This document shows positions 11,374 to 21,365 of a DNA stretch of 64,000 nt, in pieces. The stretch comes from Oscarella lobularis (taxonomy: Eukaryota; Porifera; Homoscleromorpha; Homosclerophorida; Oscarellidae): NCBI RefSeq assembly GCF_947507565.1, contig NC_089184.1, positions 1,798,001-1,862,000 on the forward strand, given 5' to 3'. The translations under genes were made by a program, and so were the position numbers. Under the pieces are notes generated by a model that was given only the letters and a program-made list of their open reading frames with translations, had not been told where the DNA came from and made no database searches. Position 1 is the first letter of the stretch. Every line of letters starts with the position of its first letter.

Positions 11374-11590
11374 GATAGACCAGACAGTGTTCACCTACGC
11401 GCGTACTCAGGGTTATGGCACCGCACTTCAAGTGAAGCCGCCAACTGTACCTTTGTTGGAGTCTCAGCCGCCAAAAGAATTGTTTTTCGAGAACCCCAAA
11501 TCTGTCATAAATGTATTCTAGTGTGAATGACACCATCGACGCGCTTCATGCAGTTTGATAGTGCATATTGATAGCTGCACAAAAACGCTG

Positions 11591-12546
11591 TTATTTGCTT
11601 TCCAGTGATTCAAAGGGATCTTGGCAGTTGGCGCCAGATAGAATTTTTGAAAATGCCCTTAAAATAAAAAGCTGCTTTTGCTGATTAGGACGGTATTTCA
11701 TAGTAGCATCGAGGTAATCGTCGTCATCGGTAAAATTAATGATCTTCATTACCCTGTGTTTTGGGGCCCTCAAAGTCTCTCTAAAACTCTCGGTTATGTC
11801 ATCGATTTTTTGACTCCTCACAGATTCATCTTTCAATTTGTCAGCTTTTGTTATGAAAGCAAATATCCTCAAATCTTCAGCTGCAATAAAAACAAGAAAT
11901 AAGCAGTGAACGTTGAATGCTGTCATTCCTTACATCTTTCTTCCAATTCCTCGATCATACCCATAGCCTCTTTTATGTCATTTGCAAGCCCCTCAGGAAA
12001 GGGTTCTTTAGCAGATAGAACGAATATTATTGTCCAAGCTGCCATATGCTTCTGGGGCGTCCTGTGCTCTTTTCCAATGTTCTCTCTGTAACTCGGATCA
12101 TCTTCACTAACGGCCGCAAGCATATTGGTCCTGTCTTCAATTTTTCCGTCAGCTAGCTTTGAAATGAGATCGGCGAGCGCGGCTTGATTTGGCAAGCCCA
12201 CAAGATCAAAAAATGCAGGAGCCTTTTTTCTTCGATCGCCTCTAAGCGAGACGTACATTTTTCTCCTGAAATCGTACTTCGTCAAGCTTTTCGTTACGGT
12301 TTCGGTTGAAACCTCGCCCGCCGAAGAAGCTCCAACCTGCGCAATTTCTTCGTAATCAGCTCGAGGATCAGTAAGGTTAATGACGTAATTGAATGAGTTG
12401 ATGAGGGAGGACTTGCCACACCCGGGTCGTCCTACGACCAGGAACTTTTGTCCATCAAAGTCTTCGATGAGCTTCTCGCGGACACGAGAAATTTCCCTTT
12501 CAATAGGATTTATGTTTCGAAAAAATGACGAAAAGGCATTTCCCAT
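11591..12546 (-). CDS. IFI44-like GTPase, copy 2
   Basis: Two exons (11934-12546 and 11591-11880) joined by a short intron with GTAAGG donor and TTGCAG acceptor. Start MGNAFSSFFRNINPIERE. Walker A is GRPGCGKSS, G3 FFDLVGLPNQ, G4 FITKAD, late motif INFTDDDDY, ending CQDPFESLESK. About 300 residues, all GTP-binding motifs intact, no signal peptide and no membrane segment. The MG at the N-terminus, shared by all four copies, could be N-myristoylated (inference). In vertebrates IFI44-family proteins are interferon-induced antiviral/antiproliferative GTPases; the role here is unknown. Its pseudokinase partner is missing: only a relic of that gene's 5' region remains upstream. Confidence 0.8.
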
Positions 12547-12684
12547 TCTTAATATTCCTTATCCTGGCCCGAGAAGTCAATCAGTCCACGTATTATCGCA
12601 ATTATTGAGACTCTTTACCCAAGCAGGGAGACGAGTGCAGCTTGCAAGGTAGACTCTGTTTACACCTGCCAATCGCAGGGAGGC

Positions 12685-12751
12685 GGTGTAATGAAATAAA
12701 AACGTTGTGGGGAATCGCCAGTCTTTTGATAGACTATCCGAGTCACGTGAT
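12685..12751 (-). promoter_or_regulatory. Conserved promoter block of IFI44-like copy 2
   Basis: GGTGTAATGAAATAAA, then GTTGTGGGGAATCGCC, then CACGTGAT at 12744-12751, about 198 bp upstream of the ATG. It aligns base for base with the block at 14420-14483. GGGGAATCGC is one change from a kappaB-like site, which is suggestive only. Confidence 0.45.
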
Positions 12752-12851
12752 AGGGCCTCTCCTAACTTACATTGCAGGCCAAGTCTGCTGGTATAGTAGT
12801 GCATTGACGAGGTGTAGGTAAATGCCGTACCATTGTCTTGCTCTTCTACGC

Positions 12852-13150
12852 AGCGTGAGAGCAGTTCCAACTGCACGTGACTCCAGTCGCACGTGATTCG
12901 AATCGACAAACGATCTGCTTTGCACCTAAATCGGCAAAAAATGCATCACATTCTGCTTAGGAAGCAGTGTCAATGAGCCAAGCATACGCTGGATGACAAC
13001 AGAAATGAGCTTGTCGCATTCCATCCAGGAAAAGGCGTGGCAGGCAGAGGAGTTCTGTTTCACAGAATTGAAAACTGAATTAGATTGACGCCCGCTCCAG
13101 TGTCAGTCACAATTTGATCAAACCTGGCCGATCGTTCATCAGTCCCAGCC
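12852..13150 (+). pseudogene. Relic of a pseudokinase-gene promoter/5' end
   Basis: This stretch aligns with the region leading into the first pseudokinase gene (about 14585-14935). Shared blocks, in order, are GCACGTGATTCGAAT, TTTGCACCTA, AAAAATGC(G/A)TCACATTCT, CAAGCCAAGCATAC-like sequence, CAGGAAAAGGCGTG, GGCAGAGGAGTTC, AACTGAATTAGA, and ATCAAACCTG. Similarity ends near 13150, before any kinase coding sequence. So copy 2 of the GTPase was probably once paired with a pseudokinase gene whose body has been deleted. The 13151-13366 remainder shows nothing recognisable. Confidence 0.6.
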
Positions 13151-13366
13151 GTAGTGCCACTGGCACGACGTTCACCTAGACCGGCATTTGACCGCGATCG
13201 CCTCTCAGGCTTAGATGGTGACATTTACAGGACAACAGAGAAGTTTCAGTAGAAAATTTTATTCGGGATATCTTCTAACGCGCTAGTGCTAGTCCAGAGA
13301 ATCACTTGAATCGCCACTGGAAATCACTGACACTGACACTCTGCTGCTAAATTTACAAAACAATTG

Positions 13367-14276
13367 CTAAATCTTTTCAAAAGGATCTGCTAGAGATTTA
13401 TAGATTTCCGCAAATGCCTTGAGAATGAGAAGCTGCTTATGTCTATTGGGACGGTATTTCCTGGTATCTGGACAGTAATCTTTGTCCGTATAATTTATGA
13501 TTGGTATTATTCTGTGCCTTGGAACGCTCATAATTGTTTGAAATTTCTCAATTATGTTAGCCATCTTTTGATTCTTCCTATCTTCGCTAAAGCCGTCAAC
13601 TTTCGTTATAAAAGCAAAAATTCTCAAATCTCTCGCTGCAATAGAAATAACAATCACTACTAGCATCTCAACGTGCTGTCATATTCCTTACATCTGGTTT
13701 CATCATCAACCATTTCAATAGCCTCTCTAACGTCATGTAAAAGTCCGTCAGGAAAAGCTGCTTTGATAGATAAAACAAATATTATTGCCCAAGCTGCCAT
13801 AGGTCTCTGAGGTTCCCTGTGCTCTCTTCCCAAGTTCTCTCTGTAACTTGAATCCTCTTCACTAAGAGCCCTCATCATGTTGGTTCCGTCTTCGATTTTT
13901 CCATCAGCCAGTTTTGAAATAACATCAGCAAGTGTGGCTTGATTTGGTAAGCCCATGAGGTCAAAAAACGCAGGAGCATCTCTTCTTTGATCGGGACTGA
14001 GCTTGGCGTACATATCTCTGTTGAAATCGTACTTTGTCAACTTCTTCGTTTTGGCTACGCCTCTTGAAGCTCCAACTTGCGCAATTTCTATGTATTCAGC
14101 TTCCGGATTAGTAAGGTTAATGACGTAATTGAATGAGTTGACAAGGGAGGACTTGCCACCGCCGGGTGGTCCCAAAATCAGAAACTGCTGTTTCTCAAAC
14201 CTATCGATGAGATCTTCTCGGAGATGATGGACTTCTCTTTCGACAGGGTGCATATATCGAAGAAACGTGTTTCCCA
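13367..14276 (-). CDS. IFI44-like GTPase, copy 3 (paired with pseudokinase 1)
   Basis: Two exons (about 13697-14276 and 13367-13635). Start MGNTFLRYMHPVEREV at 14276; an upstream non-ATG extension is open but unlikely. Walker A is GPPGGGKSS, slightly different from the GRPGCGKSS of the other copies. G3 is FFDLMGLPNQ and G4 FITKVD. The C-terminus is shorter, ending LADPFEKI. It is divergently arranged with the pseudokinase gene starting at 14935, about 660 bp away, and the shared upstream region carries the conserved promoter block. Confidence 0.8.
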
Positions 14277-14419
14277 TTTTTGATCTCGACTCTGGCAAGT
14301 GAAATCGCAACACATTCAGCTAACTACACAAACTATAGGCGTTTTTACCCAAGCGAGAAAGCGAGAAGAGCGTTGAATTCGGGCTTTGTTTTTACCTGCC
14401 AAACCGCTCCTGAAGAGTG

Positions 14420-14483
14420 GGTGTAATGAAATAAAGCGTTGTGGGGAATCGCCAGTCCTTTTGACATTTGAGTATCACGTGAT
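14420..14483 (-). promoter_or_regulatory. Conserved promoter block of IFI44-like copy 3
   Basis: GGTGTAATGAAATAAA, GTTGTGGGGAATCGCC, and CACGTGAT at 14476-14483, 200 bp upstream of the ATG. A second pair of CACGTGA boxes lies nearer the pseudokinase side (about 14597-14623), also present at the equivalent place upstream of copy 2. Confidence 0.45.
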
Positions 14484-14934
14484 AGGGCGTTCCTCACATT
14501 ACCGACCTTGCATGCTAGGCAGTAGTGCATTGACGAGGTGTAGGTAAACGCTATTGCTCTGCTCTGCTACGCAGTTAGAGAGAGCAGTTCCAAGTGCACG
14601 TGAATCAGGTCGCACGTGATTCGAATTAACGCCAAAGATCCACCAGAAGCTTTGCCTAGCACCAGGGCTTTGCACCTACATCTTGGAAAAATGCGTCACA
14701 TTCTTTTTGGGCAGCAGCGTCGACAAGCCAAGCATACCGGGATAGTGACAGAAACGAACTTGTCACCAGATTCGTTCAGGAAAAGGCGTGTCGGGCAGAG
14801 GAGTTCGGTTTCGAAGAATTGGAAACTGAATTAGACTGGCATACGTCAAAGTGTCAGTAACAATTTGCATCCATTATATCAAACCTGTTGTTGACCGACT
14901 GTTCGTCAGCCACGCCAACAGTAGAAAGTCAGCT

Positions 14935-17148
14935 ATGTCGCATTTCAGGCATCAGCCGGCCGAAAAGTCCTGGCATTCGTCCCTCGCTCTTGAAGAGTGC
15001 AAAATTTTCCCCGAAGAAACGGCGCAATCAATTAGCGGATCTCTTGTTCGTCGGAAGGCAGTGTGGCAAAACAACCCGGTCACAGCAACGCAACTTCCAA
15101 CCCACGAGGAATCGGAAGTCAAGCGCGTTGTAGATCAAATGAAATCCTTACGCCACCCAAACGTTGTTCAGTTTTGGGGCGTGGTAGATTCGGTGGAGGT
15201 GGGGGTACACATCATTACTGAACACCTGAAGGACGATCTGACCCAACTGCTCGAACGACAACCAGACTTGTATTTCCATACTAGAGTCAACGGTTTGAAG
15301 CAAGTGGCTAATGCTCTTAGCTACTTACACTCCCGAGAGATATGTCACGGCAATTTGACACCGCGGAGCATCTTTGCTACAGATGAAGGACGACTCATTA
15401 AACTTAGTTATTTCGGGCGTATCAGTTCTTCGCCGCCGGGAGCAGTCGCCACATTTTCAGATGACATCTACTCGTACGGGTCAATCATGCGAACAATGCT
15501 GTGCGGCTATGAAAGTGAATCCATATTTCAGGATGCTATGAAGAACTATCAAAAAATCGATAAAGGAGTAGCTGACGAACTTACGTCACTGCATAAAAAA
15601 TGCCGAGAGAAGAGCCTTTCGAAGCGTCCAGACGCTAAGGAAGTCGCTCGGCTAGCACCTAAAAGTGAAGAGTCAAAATTCCAAAAGAAAGATGCTAGCA
15701 ACGCTTCGATACAGGCTGCGGAGTACAAGCGCAAGCTTGATGAAATAAATGCAAGCAAAAGAAAAGACGAGACCGAAATGGAAACTCTACGTGAGAAAGC
15801 AAAAACGTTAGAAAAGTCAACGAAAGAGCGAGAAAGCCTACTAGCTGAGAAGAAGCTTCAAGCAGATCTGCAAAAAGTGAAAGAACAAAAAGATACACTC
15901 ACGAAGCAGTTTGAAGCAGAGAAGAAGTCCTTGGCACTAAAAGAAAAAACAGCTGAAGATGAACGCGCAAAAACCGTTCTCCTACACAGAAAAACGTTGG
16001 AAGAAAAAATGGCAGCGGAAAAAAAATGCGGCGATATGGAAAAGTTCGTAGAACAGATGAAGACTTCCAATAAACGTCAAGAAGAAGCACTAACAGAGGC
16101 CAAAAGCGAATTGGAGTCCAGCAAGAAAGATATTGCTGCAAAAGACACGGCATTACAACACCAGAAGGAGCTGCTAGAAGAAACTACAAAGAGGCTAAAA
16201 ACAGCCATAGACTATGTCTGTAAAATCCAGTCCAGCGCGAGCAGTACCTTGTCACAGATACAGGTTCCAACTCTAAAACAGCCCTTGCTTATTGAAGACG
16301 TCGAAGAAGGTAATCTACACTGTAAAGTATCTGTCATATCATGCTCAGCTATAATCTAGTAGACAAAAGAAGTACAGGGAAAAAGCCGCCTCAAGGTAAT
16401 AATGGTTCAACATACAAATGATATTGCATATAGCGATTATTGCCATAGAAGTGCAACGAACCACGCTGTATACCTGCCGAGCGTGCAGCACGCCGTTGGT
16501 CGACAAATCTTTTGTCGTTTACTTGCGCGTTCCACCAACGACATCCATTACGATTCTAAGCGACTACGAAAATACGTCAAAAACCATCAAGACCGCGCTT
16601 CAAAACGTTATGAAGTCGCACGAAATTAAGCCAGGGCTATCTCTAACGACAACATTACGTGGAGACTTCAAGACAGCGCATCCAACCCCTGATTCCACTT
16701 ACATTTTCGTCACGCCAGTGCTGGAACGATACATAATCTGTGATCCCGAAGACCCCTCGACTGGTTTCTATAGGGAAATGTCATTACTGAAGACAAATCA
16801 AAGTAAGACGCGCGCGCACCGTTCTCTGAACGCCTCTATGCAATTGATGCCGTACAGTCATTGTCATTGTGTGCTGTGATGATGAACCGCAGCTCAATGC
16901 CAACTACTGTTCCAAGTTAAGTCGGCTCTGGGGAGGAAGTTCAAGACAACGTCGTCTCAAAGAATTAGCAGAGACCGGACGGTTTTACTCATTCCACGAA
17001 GACAAGGGCTTCAAACAATGGCAGGTGGCCTCACTTGCTGCAGCTCTTGGATTTCTTCCCAAGGTTAGCCTCAAACGTATGACCTAGTGAGTAGAATACA
17101 TTATGTTATCAACAGGGACGACCACAGCCTGATCCGAGGAAAAGGTAA
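14935..17148 (+). CDS. Pseudokinase 1: kinase-like domain + long coiled coil + CxxC C-terminal domain
   Basis: First exon (14935 to about 16307) starts MSHFRHQPAEK and encodes a degenerate protein-kinase fold. SLRHPNVVQFWG is the alphaC-beta4 region. The beta3 Ala-x-Lys reads ATQ, the catalytic HRD reads HGN (CHGNLTPRSIF), and DFG reads YFG, so catalysis is unlikely. A C-lobe KRPDAKEV motif remains. About 200 residues of coiled coil follow. A micro-exon (about 16366-16395) then leads to an exon with YTCRACSTPLV and a conserved block ending CDPEDPSTGFYREMS. The next exon has CCDDEPQ, LSRLWGGSS and SLAAALGFLPK, and a last short exon ends GRPQPDPRKR (stop 17146-17148). The C-terminal domain matches no family I know; the CxxC recalls the Yippee/Mis18 fold but the second CxxC is absent. 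Its divergent partner is the GTPase at 13367-14276. Confidence 0.75.
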
Positions 17149-17759
17149 AATTACTGCTATTCTAAGGCAAAGCCGATAAATCGTCCCCTTTAGTCCTGAA
17201 GGTGCATGCAAAGTGTCATAGCCACGGAGAAGTCACTGCGCTTTGACCCATCTTTTCCGTACAATAAGTTCTGTCAGTCTAACTGGGCTCGTGTGAATGT
17301 TTTGGTTGAATTATTTTATCACTGTCACGTTTCTAGTCGAGCTATTACGTCAAACAGGCGTTCTCTCGCCTTCTCAATTCAGAAGGAAACACTCTGCAAC
17401 TAACTAATGCACCAAAATGAGTTGAATATACGCGTAACGTCTGTAGACTGTAGGAATGCCACCAACCAGAGTTCGACATCTCTTACGATTGTACCTCAAG
17501 CGTGAGGCCCCGAAAGCGACTGTTGCGTGATCTACTCCAGCCAGAAAAGTCCAAAGTCCGTCGGAAAACCGAGAACGCAAGACTTGAAAGCAATAGTATG
17601 CCTTCCAAAGTTCAACGCAACGAGAGAGAGAACTCCGAGACGTTTCTTAACGCGCGCTTCTGTGTACACAAGAATATGACAGGGAATATTACAAATGAAC
17701 ACAAAGTACGTTCAACAGTCAGCCAGCCACAGTGTCAAAATAACAAAGAATTTTTACCT
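17149..17759. other. Intergenic: 3' flank of pseudokinase 1 and of GTPase copy 4
   Basis: About 600 bp between converging genes. The first 200 bp resemble the 3' flank of pseudokinase 2 (both contain TTTTTCCGTAC-like and GTGTGAATGTT segments), so they belong to the duplicated unit. I see no other gene. Confidence 0.45.
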
Positions 17760-18668
17760 TCAAGTTGCTTCAAAGGGATCTAGGCAGTTGGCGCGAGTGA
17801 GAATTTTTCCGAATGCGTTGAGAATGCCGAGCTCCTTATTTTTATTAGGACGATATTTCATTTTAGCTGTGTCGTAATCATCGTCAGCTGTAAAATTGGT
17901 GATCTGCATTACCCTGTGCTTTGGGACGTTCAAAATCATTTTGAAATTTTGCGTTATGTCTTCCACTTTTTGGTCTCTTCGATCTTTATCCGTAATTTTG
18001 TCCAGTTTTGTTATAAAAGCAAAAATTCTCAAATCTTTAGCTGAAATAAAGTAAAAGTAAAAACCAGTACAATTCCATGCATCCTTACATCTCTCCTTCA
18101 ATTCTTCAATTTGGCCAATAGCTTCTTTTATGTCGGTTGCAAGTCCTTCAGGAAAAGGCTCATTAGCGGATAGAACTAATATAATTGTCCAGGCGGCCAT
18201 AGATTTCTGAGGTTCTCTGTGCTCTTTTCCCAAATTCTCTCTGTAACTTGGATCATCTTCACTAACGGCCGAAATCATATCAGTTCCTTCTTCGATTTTT
18301 CCATCGGCTAGCTTTGAAATGAGATCGGAAAGCGTGGCTTGATTTGGCAAGCCCACAAGATCAAAAAACGCGGGAGCCTTTCTTCTTTCATCGCCTTTGA
18401 GACAGGCATACATTTCTTTTCTGAAATCGTACTTCGTCAAGTGTCTCGTTTTTGTTTCGCCCGTTGAAGCTCCGACCTGCGCAATTTCGTCGTAATCGGC
18501 ACGCGGATCGACAAGGTTAATGACGTAGTTGAAAGAGTTGACGAGAGAGGACTTGCCACACCCGGGCCGACCCAAAATCAGAAACTTTTGACCGTCAAAT
18601 CTTTCAATGAGATTCTTGCGACGACGAGAAAGGCTTCCTTCGCCGAAGTGTGGAAGATGATTTCCCAT
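17760..18668 (-). CDS. IFI44-like GTPase, copy 4 (paired with pseudokinase 2)
   Basis: Start MGNHLPHFGEGSLSRRRKN at 18668; the frame is open upstream, but this MG aligns with the starts of the other copies. Walker A GRPGCGKSS, G3 FFDLVGLPNQ, G4 FITKLD, late motif TNFTADDDY, and C-terminus CLDPFEAT before the stop at 17760. One intron after KERC, using the same GTAAGG-type donor as its paralogues but happening to be open in frame. It is 176 bp from the start of pseudokinase 2 on the opposite strand, so the two almost certainly share a promoter. Confidence 0.8.
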   Translation of the reverse strand: MGNHLPHFGEGSLSRRRKNLIERFDGQKFLILGRPGCGKSSLVNSFNYVINLVDPRADYDEIAQVGASTGETKTRHLTKYDFRKEMYACLKGDERRKAPAFFDLVGLPNQATLSDLISKLADGKIEEGTDMISAVSEDDPSYRENLGKEHREPQKSMAAWTIILVLSANEPFPEGLATDIKEAIGQIEELKERCKDAWNCTGFYFYFISAKDLRIFAFITKLDKITDKDRRDQKVEDITQNFKMILNVPKHRVMQITNFTADDDYDTAKMKYRPNKNKELGILNAFGKILTRANCLDPFEAT

Positions 18669-18730
18669 ATCAATCTCTCGGGACCGTACAGTGCAGTATG
18701 ATCGACGCAGACTTTTTTCCGGGAAGAAAC

Positions 18731-18756
18731 CGTTGTGGCAGTTTCGATCACGTGAT
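18731..18756. promoter_or_regulatory. Shared promoter element of GTPase copy 4 / pseudokinase 2
   Basis: CGTTGTGGCAGTTTCG followed by CACGTGAT (18749-18756) in the 175-bp gap between the divergent start codons. The GTTGTGG and CACGTGAT pieces match the blocks upstream of GTPase copies 2 and 3, but here the box is only about 80 bp from the GTPase ATG. Confidence 0.4.
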
Positions 18757-18843
18757 AATGGGATGTCATAACTGGCCATTCACCGTTCCCAATTCTCTAC
18801 AGAGTCCCCGAAACGAGAAGCAATCCTCTACTAAATCGTGTCT

Positions 18844-21067
18844 ATGTCAGACTCCCGTCGTCAACTGCTCCAAAAGCGGCGTTCGTCTCTTGTCCTTGAA
18901 GGCTGCCCTATTACTGACCGTGACAAAGACGAGGCACATTCAACGGAGGTCCTTTTTCGTTGGAACGCGACGTGGCAAAACAATGTGGTCACAGCAACGC
19001 AGCTTCCAACCGACGACGATTCGGAAGTTCGATGCATTGTCGATCAAATGAAATCCCTCCGCCACCCAAACGTTCTTCAGTTTTGGGGTGTGGCCGATTC
19101 GGTGGAGGTGGGGGTGCACATCGTTACGGAGCACCTGAAGGAAGATCTGAACCAGTTGCTCAAGCGACTACCCAACTTGAGCTTCCCTAATAGAGTGAAC
19201 GGTTTGAAGCAATTGGCTAACGCCCTTAGCTACTTACATTCCCGAGAGATAAGTCACGGAAATTTGACATCACAGAGCATTTTCGCTACGGACGAGGGAC
19301 GAGTCTTGAAGCTTGCTTATTTTGGACTCGCCAGATTTTCGCAGAAACAAGAGAAATCAGCAGCATGTTCGGATGACATCCATTCGTATGGGTTGATCAT
19401 GCAAATAATGCTGTGCGGCAATGAAGATCTAACCAAGTTCCAGGAAGTTATGAAGAAGTATCAAAAGACTCATAAAGGAGTAGCCGATGAACTTACGTCA
19501 CTGTGTCGCAAATGCCTAGAAAAGGACCCTTCAAAACGTCCAAATGCTAGGAAAGTTGCTCAGCAAGCACCGACCGTAAAGACTGACAGTGAAACGTCAA
19601 TTGAGCTTCAAATGAAAGATGCCAGCAACGCCGCTCAAGCACAAGTTCCTGAATATTTTTCTACTGAAATGAGTGCAAGCAAAAGCAAAGACGATGCCGA
19701 GATGACAACCCTACGAGAGAAAGCAAAAACGCTACAAGAGGAGAAGAAAAAGCTAGAAAGCCAATTAGCTGCAAACAAAAACCTTTTCGAAAAAGCAAAA
19801 GAAGACAGTTGCAACGAACTAGAAAAACTCAAAAAAGAGAAGATGTCTTTGAAACAAAATCTAAAAACAATTGAAGAAGACAATAAGAAAATTATCCTTC
19901 AACAGAGAAAAACCTTCGAAGAAAAAACGACAGCAGAACGAAAATGTGGCGAGATGGAAAATTTGGTAGAAAAGATGAAGACTTACAACAGAAATCAAGA
20001 AGAGGCCCTGACAGAAGCAAAAACCAAATTGGAGTCCTGCAAGAAAAGTATTGTTGCGAAAGACACGGCATTCCAACAGCAGAAGACGCTTCTAGAAGAA
20101 ACTACAAAGAGGCTACAAACAGCAATAGAAAGTCTATCTGAAATCCAATCCAAAGCGAGCAGTACCTTGTCTGAGATACAGGATCCAGCTCGGAAACAGC
20201 CCTCACTTACTGAAGATCCTGATCAAGAAGGTAATATATACTGTAATGTATTGGTAAATCCTGTTACGCTTAGCAATATAATCTAGTAGGAAAAGGGTCA
20301 GGGAAAAAAACCCAGCAAGGTAAATATGCCCCAATTTACAAATGATATATACATACCAATTGTATTATAGAAATGCAATCAACCAAACTGTATGTTTGTC
20401 AAACGTGCAGCACGCCGTTGGTCGACACGTCGCTTGTTGTTCATTCGCGCGTCCGCGCGACAACATCCGTTTCAATCCTAAGCGACTACAAAAAAACGTC
20501 AAAAGCCGTCAAGGCCATGCTTGAGAATGCAATGAAGTCATAGGGAAGACCAGGCTTTTCTCCGTCGGTGCTATCGCGCGGAGACTTCAGAAAAGCGCAC
20601 CTGACGCCTGATTCGACTTGCATTTTTGTCATACCAGTGCTGGAACGATATATTATCTGTGATCCCGAAGACCCGTCGACTGGTTTCTACAGGGAAATGT
20701 CATCACTGAAGACAAATCAAAGTAAGAAGTACTAATTATTGAACACCTCTATGTGAGTATTGGATGTTGTAGTCATTGTCATTGTATGCTGTGACGATGA
20801 ACCACAGCCAAATTCCAATTACTCTGTCAAACTGAGTCGACTCTGGGAAGGAAGCTCAAGGCAAGGCCGTCTCAAAGAATTGGCCGAGATCGGTCGGTTT
20901 TACTCAGTCCAGGAAAGCAAGGGTTTTAGACCCTGGCAAGTGACCTCACTCGCAGCAGCTCTTGGATTTCTTCCCAAGGTTAGTCTCAAACGTCGGAACT
21001 AAAGTACGTGCGGTACAGATCATGATATCAGCAGGGACGACAACAGCCTGATCTGAAAAAAAAGTGA
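18844..21067 (+). CDS. Pseudokinase 2: kinase-like domain + coiled coil + CxxC domain with an internal stop
   Basis: Paralogue of the gene at 14935 with the same exon plan. The first exon (18844 to about 20231) starts MSDSRRQLLQKRR. Kinase landmarks are SLRHPNVLQFWG, ATQ in place of the beta3 Lys, SHGNL in place of HRDL, LAYFGLARF in place of DFG, and a good C-lobe LEKDPSKRPNARKV. It is therefore predicted inactive. A coiled coil of about 200 residues follows, then a micro-exon and the CxxC exon (VCQTCSTPLV). In that exon a TAG at 20541-20543 falls in the conserved frame after MKS, yet the frame stays open and conserved afterwards (CDPEDPSTGFYREMS, then CCDDEPQ, LGFLPK and terminal GRQQPDLKKK). 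Either this copy makes a truncated protein or the stop is a sequence error or polymorphism. Confidence 0.7.
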
Positions 21068-21365
21068 ATGTCATAGCTTAGCTGCTGCGTAGTACAAGGC
21101 GAACTTGAAGATACTGTGCAGCCCATTTTTTCCGTACCAATTGTGTCTGTGTTGTTCAGAGCGTCCGTGTGAATGTTGAATTCACGAATTATCAATTTAC
21201 TGCTTGGGTTAGCGTTCGGTCATTGCCTCCCTCATTAGGTGGGGACAATGTAATGCAAATGATGTCAGCGTGACGGTGCATCCATAGATATCCCTGATGC
21301 ATCCACGCACGCAAAACACAATGACTCAGATACTTCCGCGGCATTACGCGCCCTCACACACACCC

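Noticed and set aside
10105-18779. GTPase cluster as GIMAP/AIG1 or dynamin-like genes
   Set aside because: The motif order (GRPGCGKSS, DLVGLPN, TKxD, NFTDDDY) and C-terminal segment fit the IFI44-type pattern better, though only moderately.
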